Positions 25,961 to 34,464 of a stretch of 64,000 nucleotides of DNA are shown here, piece after piece (position 1 is the stretch's first letter; every line of letters begins with the position of its first letter). Source of the DNA: JAWKRB01 sp041389885 (GTDB lineage: Bacteria > Myxococcota_A > Polyangia > Polyangiales > Ga0077539). The position numbers were made by a program, and so were the translations under genes. Under the pieces are notes generated by a model. It was not told where the DNA came from. It saw only the letters and a list, made by a program, of their open reading frames with translations, and made no database searches. Location of the stretch: the NCBI GenBank assembly GCA_041389885.1, contig JAWKRB010000014.1, positions 1 through 64,000 on the forward strand. The letters run 5' to 3'.

Positions 25961-27466
25961 ATGCAAACCGTCTTGTACCTTGGCAGCTCCGCCGCGTGGC
26001 TCGCCACGCACGACACCGGTCGATCCGCCGCCGACGGCGCCGTGCACCTCGCGGTGAGCACCGCGGAGGGGGCGACCGCCACGCTCAGCCTCGTCGTCGA
26101 GGCCGACGTGGGCCGCGCGCTCCGCTGGATCACCGCGCGCCCGGTCGACCTCGTGGTGGTCGACGCTCGCGAGGGCCGCGGCCTCGACGCGGCGTCGGCC
26201 CTCGACGCGCTCGAGCGCATCGCGCCCGCGCGGTCGAGCCACGGGCTGCACTCCCGCGCGCGCGTGCTCGCGCTCGTCGACGAGAGCGCCACCGGCGCGA
26301 GGGTCGCGCACGGCTGCGGCGTTCGTCGGCTGCCCGCGCCGCTGGTGGTCCCGACGCCGGAGGAGGTGCGGAGGGTCATCGCCGAGCTCACGGTGAGCCG
26401 ACCCACGGGCAAGGTCGCGGTGTGCCTCGCGGGGGGCGGCATCGAGGGGCTGCTCTACGAGGTCGGCGTGCTCCGCGCGATCGATCACTTTCTGCTCGAC
26501 CGGCGGCTCTGCGACCTCGACCTCTTCTTCGGGATCAGCGCGGGGAGCTTCATCGCCGCGCTCCTGGCCAACGGCGTGGCGCCCGACGACATCGCCGACG
26601 GGCTGCGCAGCGGCAACGACCGCGTGCCGCGCATCGGCCGCGGCGACCTGTTCGACCCGAACCTCCGCGAGATGGCCAGCCGCGCGCTGCGGCTCTCCCG
26701 CGACATCGTCGGCCGCGGCGAGGCGCGCAACCCGCTGTCGGCGCTGTACCGAGCGATCCCGACGGCGTTCTTCGCGGGCGACGCGCTCCGGAGCTATTTC
26801 GAGCGCGTCTTCGCCCGCCCCGGCATGAGCGACGACTTCGACGACCTGCGGCGGCCGCTCTTCATCGGCGCCACCGACCAGGACACCAGCGAGGCCGTGA
26901 CCTTCGGCGAACCCGGGTGGACCGACGTGCCCATTCACCGCGCGATTCGCGCGTCGTGCGCGCTGATGCCGTTCTACACCGCCGAGCCCATCGCGGGGCG
27001 GTACTACGTCGACGGCGCGTTCAGCCGTACGACCAACATGCGCACGGCGGTGCAGCACGGCGCGACGATGTGTCTGCTGATCGATCCGCTCGTGCCGATC
27101 CGCGCGGAGTCTCCGGGGTATGTGTCGCGGCGAGGGGGGTTCTTCGCGGTCACCCAGGGGCTCAAGGCGCTGATCAACGGGCGCTTCGACAAGGCGCACG
27201 CGACGATCATGGAGATGTTCCCGGGCGTGGCGTTTCACCTCTTTCGCCCCGAAGGCGACGAGATGCGCGTGCTCTCCGGGTCGCCGATGAAGTTCCTCTA
27301 CCGGGAGGAGATCGAGCACCTCGCGTACGAGAGCACCCTGCGCAAGCTGCGCGCGGCGATGCCTCGGCTGCAGCGCGACTTCGCGCGCCACTCGGTGCGC
27401 TTCGGGGAGGCCGCGAGGGTGCCGGGCACCGACCCCTACCTCGACGGCGTCTTCGCCGTGAGCTGA
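25961..27466 (+). CDS. patatin-like phospholipase
   Basis: A 501-residue protein with an N-terminal ~145-residue receiver-like region (VVVDAREGRGLDAASALDAL) of unclear role and a patatin domain. The oxyanion loop AGGGIEG is at 157-163, the nucleophile elbow GISAGS at 191-196 (Ser193), and the catalytic Asp351 in VDGA. All catalytic elements are present. It should hydrolyse acyl ester bonds of phospholipids. No signal peptide is visible, so it acts in the cytoplasm or is exported in another way. ATG 25961 is chosen because upstream codons encode an implausible Arg run. Confidence 0.88.
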   Translation: MQTVLYLGSSAAWLATHDTGRSAADGAVHLAVSTAEGATATLSLVVEADVGRALRWITARPVDLVVVDAREGRGLDAASALDALERIAPARSSHGLHSRARVLALVDESATGARVAHGCGVRRLPAPLVVPTPEEVRRVIAELTVSRPTGKVAVCLAGGGIEGLLYEVGVLRAIDHFLLDRRLCDLDLFFGISAGSFIAALLANGVAPDDIADGLRSGNDRVPRIGRGDLFDPNLREMASRALRLSRDIVGRGEARNPLSALYRAIPTAFFAGDALRSYFERVFARPGMSDDFDDLRRPLFIGATDQDTSEAVTFGEPGWTDVPIHRAIRASCALMPFYTAEPIAGRYYVDGAFSRTTNMRTAVQHGATMCLLIDPLVPIRAESPGYVSRRGGFFAVTQGLKALINGRFDKAHATIMEMFPGVAFHLFRPEGDEMRVLSGSPMKFLYREEIEHLAYESTLRKLRAAMPRLQRDFARHSVRFGEAARVPGTDPYLDGVFAVS

Positions 27467-27528
27467 GCGCGTCGCGACCCGATGTCCCTTCTCACCGGCG
27501 CGCCGATGCGCTACCAGAAGCACGCGAA

Positions 27529-28548
27529 ATGGCGACGCCCAAGCCGAAGATCCGAGACGCGCGCTTCAAGAACCGCCCCCCGTCTGAGAAGCCCGCCCCC
27601 AAGAAGCAGCCCGACCGTCCGAGGGAGCCGCGCAGGGCGGTCACGCCTCGCTCCGAGCACACGGTAGACGCGTCGTCGACGACGCCGTCGATCCCCTGGA
27701 ACACGGTGATCCCTGGGCTCCTCGCCCTGGGCGTCATCGCGGGCCTGTGGACGCTCTGGAAGGACCGCCACCCGACGGCCCCCGCGCCGACCGCGCTCTC
27801 GGCCGACGCGGGCGCGACCCCGACCGCCGACGGCTCCGCGCCTTCGCCCGCGCCGCCTCCCGAGGCGCCCGCCGCGCCCGCCGCCGACGTCCCCGCGGCC
27901 GGCGCGTCCGCAGATGTCCCCGACCAGGGGCTCAGCGGTGACCCCGTCAACCCCGAGGTCGAGAACCCTCCCGCGTCGAGCCCCGATCCCCGCGGCGGTC
28001 GCTTCACCCTCGCGCAGGCCACCGAGGGCCTCGCGGGCACCGGCCCGCTGGTCGCGGAGATCGAGACGAGCCTCGGCACGTTCACCTGCACCCTGCTCTC
28101 CGAAGAGGCGCCGCTCACGGTCGCGAACTTCGTCGGCCTCGCGCGCGGCCAGAGGGATTTCTGGGATCCGGTGCGGGGCGCCTGGGCGCGTCGACCCTTC
28201 TACGACGGCTCCGTCTTTCACCGCGTCATCCCCGGCTTCATGATCCAGGGGGGCGACATCCTCCGCTCGGGTCGCGGCGGCACGGGGTATGAGTTCGTCG
28301 ACGAGAACGTCAACGGACACAACGCCGCGGGGCAGCTCTGCATGGCCAACCGCGGGCCCAACACCAACGGCGGCCAGTTCTTCATCACCGAGGCGCCCCG
28401 AGCGCACCTCGACGGCAGCTACTCGATCTTCGGCCGCTGCACCCCCGAGTCGCTCGTCGGCCGCATCGCGGGCGTGCCGAGAAACTCGGCCGACCGCCCG
28501 AATCAGCCCGTGTTCATTCGCCACGTGCGCATCCGCCGCGGCGGCTGA
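27529..28548 (+). CDS. membrane-anchored cyclophilin-type peptidyl-prolyl isomerase
   Basis: A 339-residue protein. A basic, Pro-rich cytoplasmic N-terminus (1-55) precedes a membrane helix at about 58-76, then a low-complexity Ala/Pro linker (80-150) and a cyclophilin domain (about 165-339). Cyclophilin hallmarks are FHRVIPGFMIQGGD (from 230, Phe-His-Arg), GQLCMANRGPNTNGGQFFIT and LDGSYSIFGR. It would catalyse proline isomerisation of extracytoplasmic proteins, tethered to the inner membrane. The catalytic Arg232 is present. Its stop is 3 bp from the convergent gene. Confidence 0.92.
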   Translation: MATPKPKIRDARFKNRPPSEKPAPKKQPDRPREPRRAVTPRSEHTVDASSTTPSIPWNTVIPGLLALGVIAGLWTLWKDRHPTAPAPTALSADAGATPTADGSAPSPAPPPEAPAAPAADVPAAGASADVPDQGLSGDPVNPEVENPPASSPDPRGGRFTLAQATEGLAGTGPLVAEIETSLGTFTCTLLSEEAPLTVANFVGLARGQRDFWDPVRGAWARRPFYDGSVFHRVIPGFMIQGGDILRSGRGGTGYEFVDENVNGHNAAGQLCMANRGPNTNGGQFFITEAPRAHLDGSYSIFGRCTPESLVGRIAGVPRNSADRPNQPVFIRHVRIRRGG

Positions 28549-28551
28549 GCC

Positions 28552-28917
28552 CTACTGCGACAAGATCCGCACCACGCCCTCGACGCCCGAGATCACCGCC
28601 GCCGAGACCGCCTCCCTGGGCGCGTCGCCCCGAAACGCGAGCACCAGCTCGTCGCGCCCCGACTGGATCGCGTGCACGGTGACCCCGGCGATGCGACGAC
28701 CGTCGACGACGTAGGCCTCACCGCGAACGATGAAGGGCGCGTAGGCCGCGATCTCTTCGCAGTCGGCGTGATCGCCGTCCCACGCCAGGAGCATCCCGTC
28801 CATGGTCGCGAGGGCGATGTGCGTGAGCCCCGCGCGCTCGCGCTGCGCCGCGAGGAGAAAGCTCAGCGCCACCGCGGCGTCTTCAGAGCGGCGTAGCCGA
28901 CGGTCGTCGTTGGACAT
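28552..28917 (-). CDS. small protein, possibly Roadblock/LC7-like
   Basis: About 121 residues from ATG 28917 (MSNDDRRLRRSEDAAVALSF). The middle, HIALATMDGMLLAWDGDHADC, resembles the Roadblock/LC7 fold pattern (hydrophobic strand, DG turn, strand, helix), and EELVLAFRGDAP-like strands follow. Roadblock proteins partner small GTPases in myxobacteria (MglB), but no GTPase is nearby and the match is weak. A longer start at 28974 exists, but its extra residues (MLRGWKLARSARWCFFAA) look like upstream noise. Confidence 0.55.
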   Translation of the reverse strand: MSNDDRRLRRSEDAAVALSFLLAAQRERAGLTHIALATMDGMLLAWDGDHADCEEIAAYAPFIVRGEAYVVDGRRIAGVTVHAIQSGRDELVLAFRGDAPREAVSAAVISGVEGVVRILSQ

Positions 28918-29053
28918 CATGGCGGCAAAGAAGCACCAACGCGCACTCCGCGCCAGTTTCCAGCCCCTCAGCACCCTTCTACAGGGGCGGTGAAGGGTGG
29001 AGGAGCGCGCGCCCTTTGCTCGGAGCCTGGTTCGACGCGAGCACGCTCCGGGG

Positions 29054-29221
29054 CCCCGCGCGTGACCTCACCCCCAGCGACGCGGGCGGCGCGGACCGCC
29101 CCTCTCCCCGTTGAGGGCGTGGCACTCAACCTGCTGTTTTTACGAGAGAATTTTCCGGTCTCTCGCCAGGGAGAGGGGGCTGAGAGACTCCCGGGACGAC
29201 GGGGTGAGGCCACGCGCGGGG
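29054..29221. repeat. 168-bp MITE-like palindromic element
   Basis: The left end (29054-29074) and right end (29201-29221) are inverted copies of a 21-bp sequence containing CCTCACCCC / GGGGTGAGG, identical at 20 of 21 positions. Inside, a second inverted pair (CCCCTCTCCC near 29099 and GGGAGAGGGGG near 29170) flanks an AT-richer centre with two more hairpins (29110-29130 and 29043-base-numbered 29143-29165). It lies in the only gene-free gap over 300 bp (28918-29271). Otherwise that gap shows no ORF I would support. It resembles the GGGGTGAGG-type palindromic repeats scattered in proteobacterial genomes. Confidence 0.75.
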
Positions 29222-29271
29222 ACCCGAGGAGCGCTCGCGGGGGACCCCTTCGATCCTCTGTGGAGAGGTAC

Positions 29272-30429
29272 TCAGCCGTTGTCGGGCGCCGCGACCTCGT
29301 CGCCCTCGCGCATCGCGCGGAGCGTCTCGCGCACGAAGGACTCGGCGCGACCCTGCGCGATGGCGCCCCGCATCGCCTTCATCAGCGAGCCCAGAAAGTG
29401 AACGTTGTGCAGGCTCATCACCCGCGCCGCCAGGATCTCCTTCGCGAGGAACAGGTGCCGGAGATACCCGCGGGTGTACCGCCCGCCCTGGCCGTTGCAG
29501 CAGGGGCCGTCGCACCGCGGGTCGAGGGGGCCGTCGTCGAGCCGGTTTCGCGCCTGCTTGATGTTCACCCGCCCCGTCCAGGTCAGCGCCTGACCGTTGC
29601 GCGCGTTGCGGGTGGGCAGCACGCAGTCGAACATGTCGATGCCCGCGAGCGAGCCGACGAGGAGGTCGCGCGGCGTGCCGACGCCCATGAGGTAGCGGGG
29701 CCTGTCCTCGGGCATGCGATGCGCGACGGCGTCGAGGATGCGGTGCATGTCCTCGACCTTCTCGCCGACCGAGAGGCCGCCCAGGGCGACGCCGTCGAAG
29801 GGCATCGCGGCGATCTCCTCGAGGTGTCGAAGGCGAAGGTCTTCGTGCACGCCCCCCTGCACGATGCCGAACAGCGCCTGCCGCTCGCCCCGAGGGGTCT
29901 TGAGGCAACGCGCGGCCCACGCCGTGGTGCGCCGCATGGCGCGCTCGATGGCGTCGCGCGGGGCGTCGCCCGGAGGGCACTCGTCGAGCACCATGGCGAT
30001 GTCGCTCCCGAGGGTCGCCTGGATGCGAACGCTCTCCTCGGGGGTCAGCCGCTTCATCGCGCCGTCGATGTGCGAGCGAAAGCTGACCCCGTCGTCGTCG
30101 AGGGTGCGCAGCTTCGCGAGCGAGAAGACCTGAAAGCCGCCGCTGTCGGTCAGCATCGCGCGGGGCCATCGGGAGAACCCGTGCAGCCCGCCGAGCGCGC
30201 GAACGACCTCGGCGCCGGGCCGCAGCCAGAGGTGGTACGTGTTGCCGAGGACGATGCCCGCGTCGGTGGCCAGCACCTCCTCGGCGCTGAGGGCCTTCAC
30301 GGTGCCGATGGTCCCCACCGGCATGAAGGTGGGCGTCGCGACGGGCCCGCGCGGCGTGTGCAGCGTCGCGAGGCGGCTCCGCCCGTCTCGCTGGTGGACC
30401 TCGAACCTGAACCCGTCTGTGATCATCAT
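29272..30429 (-). CDS. tgt: queuine tRNA-ribosyltransferase
   Basis: A 385-residue tRNA-guanine transglycosylase that inserts the queuosine precursor base at tRNA position 34. Active-site segments: LTDSGGFQVFSL with Asp95, the nucleophile region DMFDCVLPTRNARNG (265-279), and GIVQGGVHEDLR. The zinc site is altered: bacterial enzymes have CxCxxC followed by a distant His, while here it reads CDGPCCNGQGGRYTRGYL (306-323), with Gly at the second Cys position, an adjacent Cys pair and a four-residue insertion. It follows queA on the same strand, 27 bp apart, forming a queuosine operon. Confidence 0.94.
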   Translation of the reverse strand: MMITDGFRFEVHQRDGRSRLATLHTPRGPVATPTFMPVGTIGTVKALSAEEVLATDAGIVLGNTYHLWLRPGAEVVRALGGLHGFSRWPRAMLTDSGGFQVFSLAKLRTLDDDGVSFRSHIDGAMKRLTPEESVRIQATLGSDIAMVLDECPPGDAPRDAIERAMRRTTAWAARCLKTPRGERQALFGIVQGGVHEDLRLRHLEEIAAMPFDGVALGGLSVGEKVEDMHRILDAVAHRMPEDRPRYLMGVGTPRDLLVGSLAGIDMFDCVLPTRNARNGQALTWTGRVNIKQARNRLDDGPLDPRCDGPCCNGQGGRYTRGYLRHLFLAKEILAARVMSLHNVHFLGSLMKAMRGAIAQGRAESFVRETLRAMREGDEVAAPDNG

Positions 30430-30456
30430 GGCGGCCGCGGACCATACACCCGACGC

Positions 30457-31468
30457 TCAGCGCAGGAGCATCGCGTCGCCGTACGAGTAGAACCGATAGC
30501 GCCGCGCGATGGCGTCAGCGTACGCCGCGCGCACGCGATCGACGCCCCCGAAGGCCATCACCAGCGCCAGGAGCGTCGACCGGGGCAGGTGAAAATTCGT
30601 GAGCATCGCGTCGACCACGCGGAACGAATGCCCCGGCTGAATGAGCAGCCGGGTGTCGCCCGAGCGGGGCCCGTCGAAGGCCCACGACTCCAGCGCGCGC
30701 ACCACGGTGGTGCCCACCGCGTACACGGGCGCTCCCGCCGACTTCGCCGCGACGATCGCGTCGGCGGTGCCGTCGGGGAGCTCGTACCACTCGGCGTGCA
30801 TCGGGTGCTCGTCGAGGTCGTCGACGGTGACGGGGAGAAGGTCCCCGGGCCCACGTGGAGCGTGACCGGGTGCACGCGCACCCCCTTGTCGCAACGCGTT
30901 CAGCGGACTCGGTGATGTGCGGACCCGCCGTCGGCGCGGCCACGGCGCCGAGCCGCGAGGCGAACACCGTCTGGTACCGCTGGTCGTCCTCCTCGCCCGC
31001 CTGCCGCCGCATGTACGGGGGAATCGGCAGCTCGCCGCTCCGGTCGATGGCCTGCCACGGCTCGTCGGAGAGCAGCTCGACGAGAAAGAGCCCGTCTTCG
31101 TCGCGCCCGAGCACCCGCACCGCGAGCGAGTCGTCGACGCGAACCTCGGCGCCCGCGCGGAGCGCCTTGGACGCGCGGGCGAGGGCGCGCCACCGGAGAC
31201 CCTGCGCGTCGAGCGCGCGCACCAGGAGGAATTCGACCTGCCCGCCGCTCGCCTTGCGCCCCCGGAGCCTGGCCTTCAGCACCCGCGTGTCGTTCACCAC
31301 CAGCACGGCGCCGGCGGGCACGAGCTCGGGCAGATCGCTCACCCGGCGGTGCTCGCGGCTGTCATCGAGGCGGCTCATCACGAGCAGCCGACCTCCGTCG
31401 CGCTCCGCGGGCGGAGAGGTCGCGATGAGCGCCTCGGGAAGTTCAAACGCCAGTTCGTCGGTTCGCAT
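30457..31468 (-). pseudogene. queA: S-adenosylmethionine:tRNA ribosyltransferase-isomerase, frameshifted
   Basis: QueA converts the Tgt-inserted base to epoxyqueuosine. From ATG 31468 the protein is normal (ELPEALIATSPPAERDGGRL, VVNDTRVLKARLRGRKASGG) to AAPTAGPHITESAERVATRG. There a base is missing from a G run (about 30887-30891); VTLHVGPGTF follows in the next frame. A second base is missing from a C run (about 30836-30840), and the third frame continues VTVDDLDEHPMHAEWYEL to the normal end at 30457. Net length is 2 bases short of a full frame. Both lesions are in homopolymers, so sequencing error is plausible. The conserved PTAGLHFT reads PTAGPHIT. Confidence 0.9.
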
Positions 31469-31502
31469 GATGCACCAGGCGAGGTCGCGCCCCCGCGTCC
31501 GC

Positions 31503-32570
31503 TCAGGGCGCCGCCTCGGTGGCGCGAAGCGTAATGAACTCGGCGCCCTCTGTCGCTACGGCGAAGCACGTCGGCGAGAGGGCGATGACCGGAGGGCGCA
31601 GCGACGGCGGGAGCGAGAGCGTCCAACGGGGCGCGCCTCGCGCGTCGAAGACGGCCAGCTCGCCGCTGCGCGAGGCGACGAGCACCGCGTCGGCGGCGTC
31701 GACCGTCAGCGATCGCGCGGAGCGAGACACTGGCGCGCGCGCGACGAGCGCGCCGGCGCCGTCGTAGAGCGAGAGCGCCGGGGGCGAGGTCTGGAGCATC
31801 ACGGCGAAGCCGCCGTCGGAGCGCGGCGCGAGGTCGAGCACCGTCGCGTCGACGGAGAGTCTCGCGATCACCGCGCCCGCGACGTCGACCAGGAAGATCG
31901 CCTCGGGCGCGACGGCGATGAGACCCCCGCCGGCCCTCGGGTAGAGGGCGCGCACGTCTGACGTGAGCGCGACGCGGCGCTCGGAGGGGTGGAGACGAAC
32001 GATCCCCGCGCCCGCGCCGACCCACACGCCCCCGCGTCCGTCGGGGCACGGGGCGCTCGTGGCGGGGCGCCAGGCGCCGCGGGCGTCGTAGCCGCGCTGC
32101 GGCGCGCCGGTCCAGTCGACCCGCGCGGCGGCCAGGAGCGAGGCGCCCCGAAACGAGACGATGGCGTCGCCCCCCGCGTCGACCTCGACGCCCCCCGCGA
32201 TCGAGTCGGCGAAGCGCGTGGACCCGCGGAGACCGCCGTCGACGCTGTAGCTCAACAGCGTGTCGCGACCGCGCGTCAGGTGCAGGGTCTCGTCGCCCGC
32301 CCACCACGCGAGCGGGCTGGCCCCCGCGTCGGTGCCCCAGGCGCCCACCAGCTCGCCGCTCGGGTGGATCATCGCCACCGCCCCCGCGGGACCCAGGATC
32401 GCGGCCGCGCCGCCCCGCCGCCGCGGGAGGAGCGGGCCCGCGGTGGGGGCGGGGAGCGCGACGTGGCCGACCCGGCTCCACGGCGTCGAGGGAAAGGTCG
32501 GCGCCGCCTGCGCGCGGGCGATCGACGCGGCGAGCACAAGCGCGAGGGATGCGTAGGGCCGAGGGCTCAT
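31503..32570 (-). CDS. secreted beta-propeller-like protein
   Basis: A 355-residue protein with signal peptide MSPRPYASLALVLAASIARAQA. The rest is a series of strand-rich repeats (GELVGAWGTDAGASPLAWWAG, GGVWVGAGAGIVRLHPSERR, DAVLVASRSGELAVFDARG) like PQQ/WD-type beta-propeller blades. Role unknown, likely a periplasmic or outer-membrane interaction protein. Its ATG overlaps the stop of the upstream gene (TCAT at 32567-32570), so the two are translationally coupled. It precedes queA by 34 bp on the same strand. Confidence 0.7.
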   Translation of the reverse strand: MSPRPYASLALVLAASIARAQAAPTFPSTPWSRVGHVALPAPTAGPLLPRRRGGAAAILGPAGAVAMIHPSGELVGAWGTDAGASPLAWWAGDETLHLTRGRDTLLSYSVDGGLRGSTRFADSIAGGVEVDAGGDAIVSFRGASLLAAARVDWTGAPQRGYDARGAWRPATSAPCPDGRGGVWVGAGAGIVRLHPSERRVALTSDVRALYPRAGGGLIAVAPEAIFLVDVAGAVIARLSVDATVLDLAPRSDGGFAVMLQTSPPALSLYDGAGALVARAPVSRSARSLTVDAADAVLVASRSGELAVFDARGAPRWTLSLPPSLRPPVIALSPTCFAVATEGAEFITLRATEAAP

Positions 32571-34348
32571 CGCACGAAGAGCGCCTGGATCACCGGGGCG
32601 CTGCGGCGGGTGCCGTCGCCCGCGATGTACGCGCGGGCGCCCCGGAGCTCTCCCGTCACGTCGACCTCTTGAGACTCGCGCAGCGCGGCGCCGTGGGGAG
32701 GATCGACCCAGGCGACGCACTGCGAACCTGGGCACGCGCGATCGACCACGAGGAGCTGAAAGGTCGGGCCCTCCGGGCCAGCCTCGATGGCGCGCAGCAC
32801 CCTCCCGCGCACCCGCACCCTCGCGCCGTCGCGGGGCTGGGCGAGCAGGCTCGCCGCGTGCTCGCCCGGCGACGCCGCGAGGTACTGCTCGGGCGTGACG
32901 CCGCGGTAGACCTCGATGCGCTGGCTGGCCGGGACGCCGCCCGGCGCGAAGGCCACCACCTGCAAGGGGTTGGGGCCGTTCTGCAGCGCGACATCGGCGG
33001 TGAAACGATCTCCTTCGACCCTCGCCCCCACGCCGCCCACGAGCACCCGCGTCGCCCTCGGCGCGGTGCCGCGCACGCGCACCAGCGCGGCGTCGGTCGC
33101 GAAGAGCCTCCCGGGCTCGTCGACGCGCAGCGGCGTTCGTCGCACCCGCAGCGCGTACTCCCCCGTCGTCACGACGCCCGCGCGCGTGACTCGCACCGGG
33201 AAGGTGTAGCGACGCGCGCCCTCGAGGTCGCTCACCGCCAGGGGCGCGCTCGCCTCGATCGACGCGATGCCGACGCCGTTCACGACCCGAATCGGGTGGC
33301 TCGACACCTCCAGGGCGGCGTCGGCGGGCACGTGGAACTCCAGCAGGAGCCGTGGCGGCGCCGCTCCCAACTCGTTGAAGCGCGGCACCACCCTCCAGGC
33401 GATGAAGTAGCGGATCACCCGAGGCTCGCTCGACCCGTCCCGCTCGAGCGTCGCGGGGAGTCGCACCTCGCCCACCTGCGTCGGCGTGACCTCGATCGAG
33501 CCCCGTCCGGCGGCGTCGAGGCGCACCCGCGTGCTGTTCACCCGCAGCGTCGCGCCCGCGGCGTCGGGCGCGCTCACCGAGAGCGTCAGCCGCTCGCCCT
33601 CGGCGGACGACACCGTGGCGGCGAGGGTCGGCACAGATCCCCGAGAACGCAGCAGAAACCCCGCGGTCAGACCGCCGATGGCGAGCACCGCGAGCAACGC
33701 GCCCAGGTAGACCGTCGCGCGGCTGCGACGCGGCCGGCTGAGGCCAGGAACGTAAAGGTCCTCGCCCGAATCGGGTCGAGGGGCGGGGCGCGCGGACCGT
33801 CGATTCAACGGCGGCGCGATCGGGCCCGGCGAGCCGATCAGCGGCGCGGGCTCCCGACGCCGCGCGGGTGCTGGGGCCGCGGCAGGCGGTCGGAGCGTGG
33901 GGGTCGCCGACGAGGGCTGCGGGATCCCTGGCATCGTGCGGCCGGCTCCCCGCGGAGGCTCGGCCGCGACGCGCGCGGGCTCCCCTGGCGCGAGCGCGAC
34001 GCCCGTCAGGGTGCGCGACTTCGACGGGGGCGGCTTGGGCGTCGGCTCGCTCCCGGTGAAGCCCATCATCGTGCGGTGCTGACTCGCGAGCCGCTTGGGG
34101 TCGGCGGGGGGCGTTCGGGCCGGCGTCTCTGCGGCGTCTCGCGGGGGGGACGCCGCGGTCTGACCGGCGAGGCCGAGCATCGTCGCCTCTCGACCCAGGT
34201 TGACCCGCACCTGCGCCTGGGGAGGAGGCGGTCGAAGGGTCTGCCGCGTGCCGCACATGAGGCAGAACGTGGCGTCGGCGGGGAGCGCCGCACGGCAGAC
34301 CGGGCACTCGATGCCGCCGCCAGAATCTCTGTCGCTTGACCCGCTCAT
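32567..34348 (-). CDS. zinc-ribbon, membrane-spanning protein with Ig-like exterior
   Basis: A 593-residue protein. Zinc-ribbon cysteines at 15, 18, 29 and 32 (CPVCRA..CLMCG). A Pro-rich cytoplasmic segment (about 36-210) contains four short repeats around Thr-Met/Leu-x-Gly: EATMLGLAG (54-62), RTMMGFTG (92-99), RTLTGVAL (112-119) and RTMPGI (137-142). One membrane helix is at 212-233; the exterior ~360 residues are strand-rich, Ig-like (VGEVRLPATLERDGSSEP). Such Thr motifs recur in myxobacterial proteins and could be kinase substrates or docking sites (inference). Coupled by a 4-bp overlap to the beta-propeller gene. Confidence 0.7.
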   Translation of the reverse strand: MSGSSDRDSGGGIECPVCRAALPADATFCLMCGTRQTLRPPPPQAQVRVNLGREATMLGLAGQTAASPPRDAAETPARTPPADPKRLASQHRTMMGFTGSEPTPKPPPSKSRTLTGVALAPGEPARVAAEPPRGAGRTMPGIPQPSSATPTLRPPAAAPAPARRREPAPLIGSPGPIAPPLNRRSARPAPRPDSGEDLYVPGLSRPRRSRATVYLGALLAVLAIGGLTAGFLLRSRGSVPTLAATVSSAEGERLTLSVSAPDAAGATLRVNSTRVRLDAAGRGSIEVTPTQVGEVRLPATLERDGSSEPRVIRYFIAWRVVPRFNELGAAPPRLLLEFHVPADAALEVSSHPIRVVNGVGIASIEASAPLAVSDLEGARRYTFPVRVTRAGVVTTGEYALRVRRTPLRVDEPGRLFATDAALVRVRGTAPRATRVLVGGVGARVEGDRFTADVALQNGPNPLQVVAFAPGGVPASQRIEVYRGVTPEQYLAASPGEHAASLLAQPRDGARVRVRGRVLRAIEAGPEGPTFQLLVVDRACPGSQCVAWVDPPHGAALRESQEVDVTGELRGARAYIAGDGTRRSAPVIQALFVR

Positions 34349-34464
34349 GACCAGGTCACGATTCTACGCCTGGACCGGCCCGCGTGAGCAGTTTCTCGGC
34401 CAGGTCGGCAACCAGGCGCCCCGGTTCACACGATCACCCCCCCGCGCTCAGGGAGGGTGCACCG

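Noticed and set aside
29120..29135. Sigma-54-like TGGCAC-N5-CTGCT on the plus strand
   Set aside because: It lies inside the palindromic element and no plus-strand gene follows, so I treat it as chance or as part of the element.
28990..30915. A 641-codon plus-strand frame over tgt
   Set aside because: It is a shadow of tgt and queA and has no domain.
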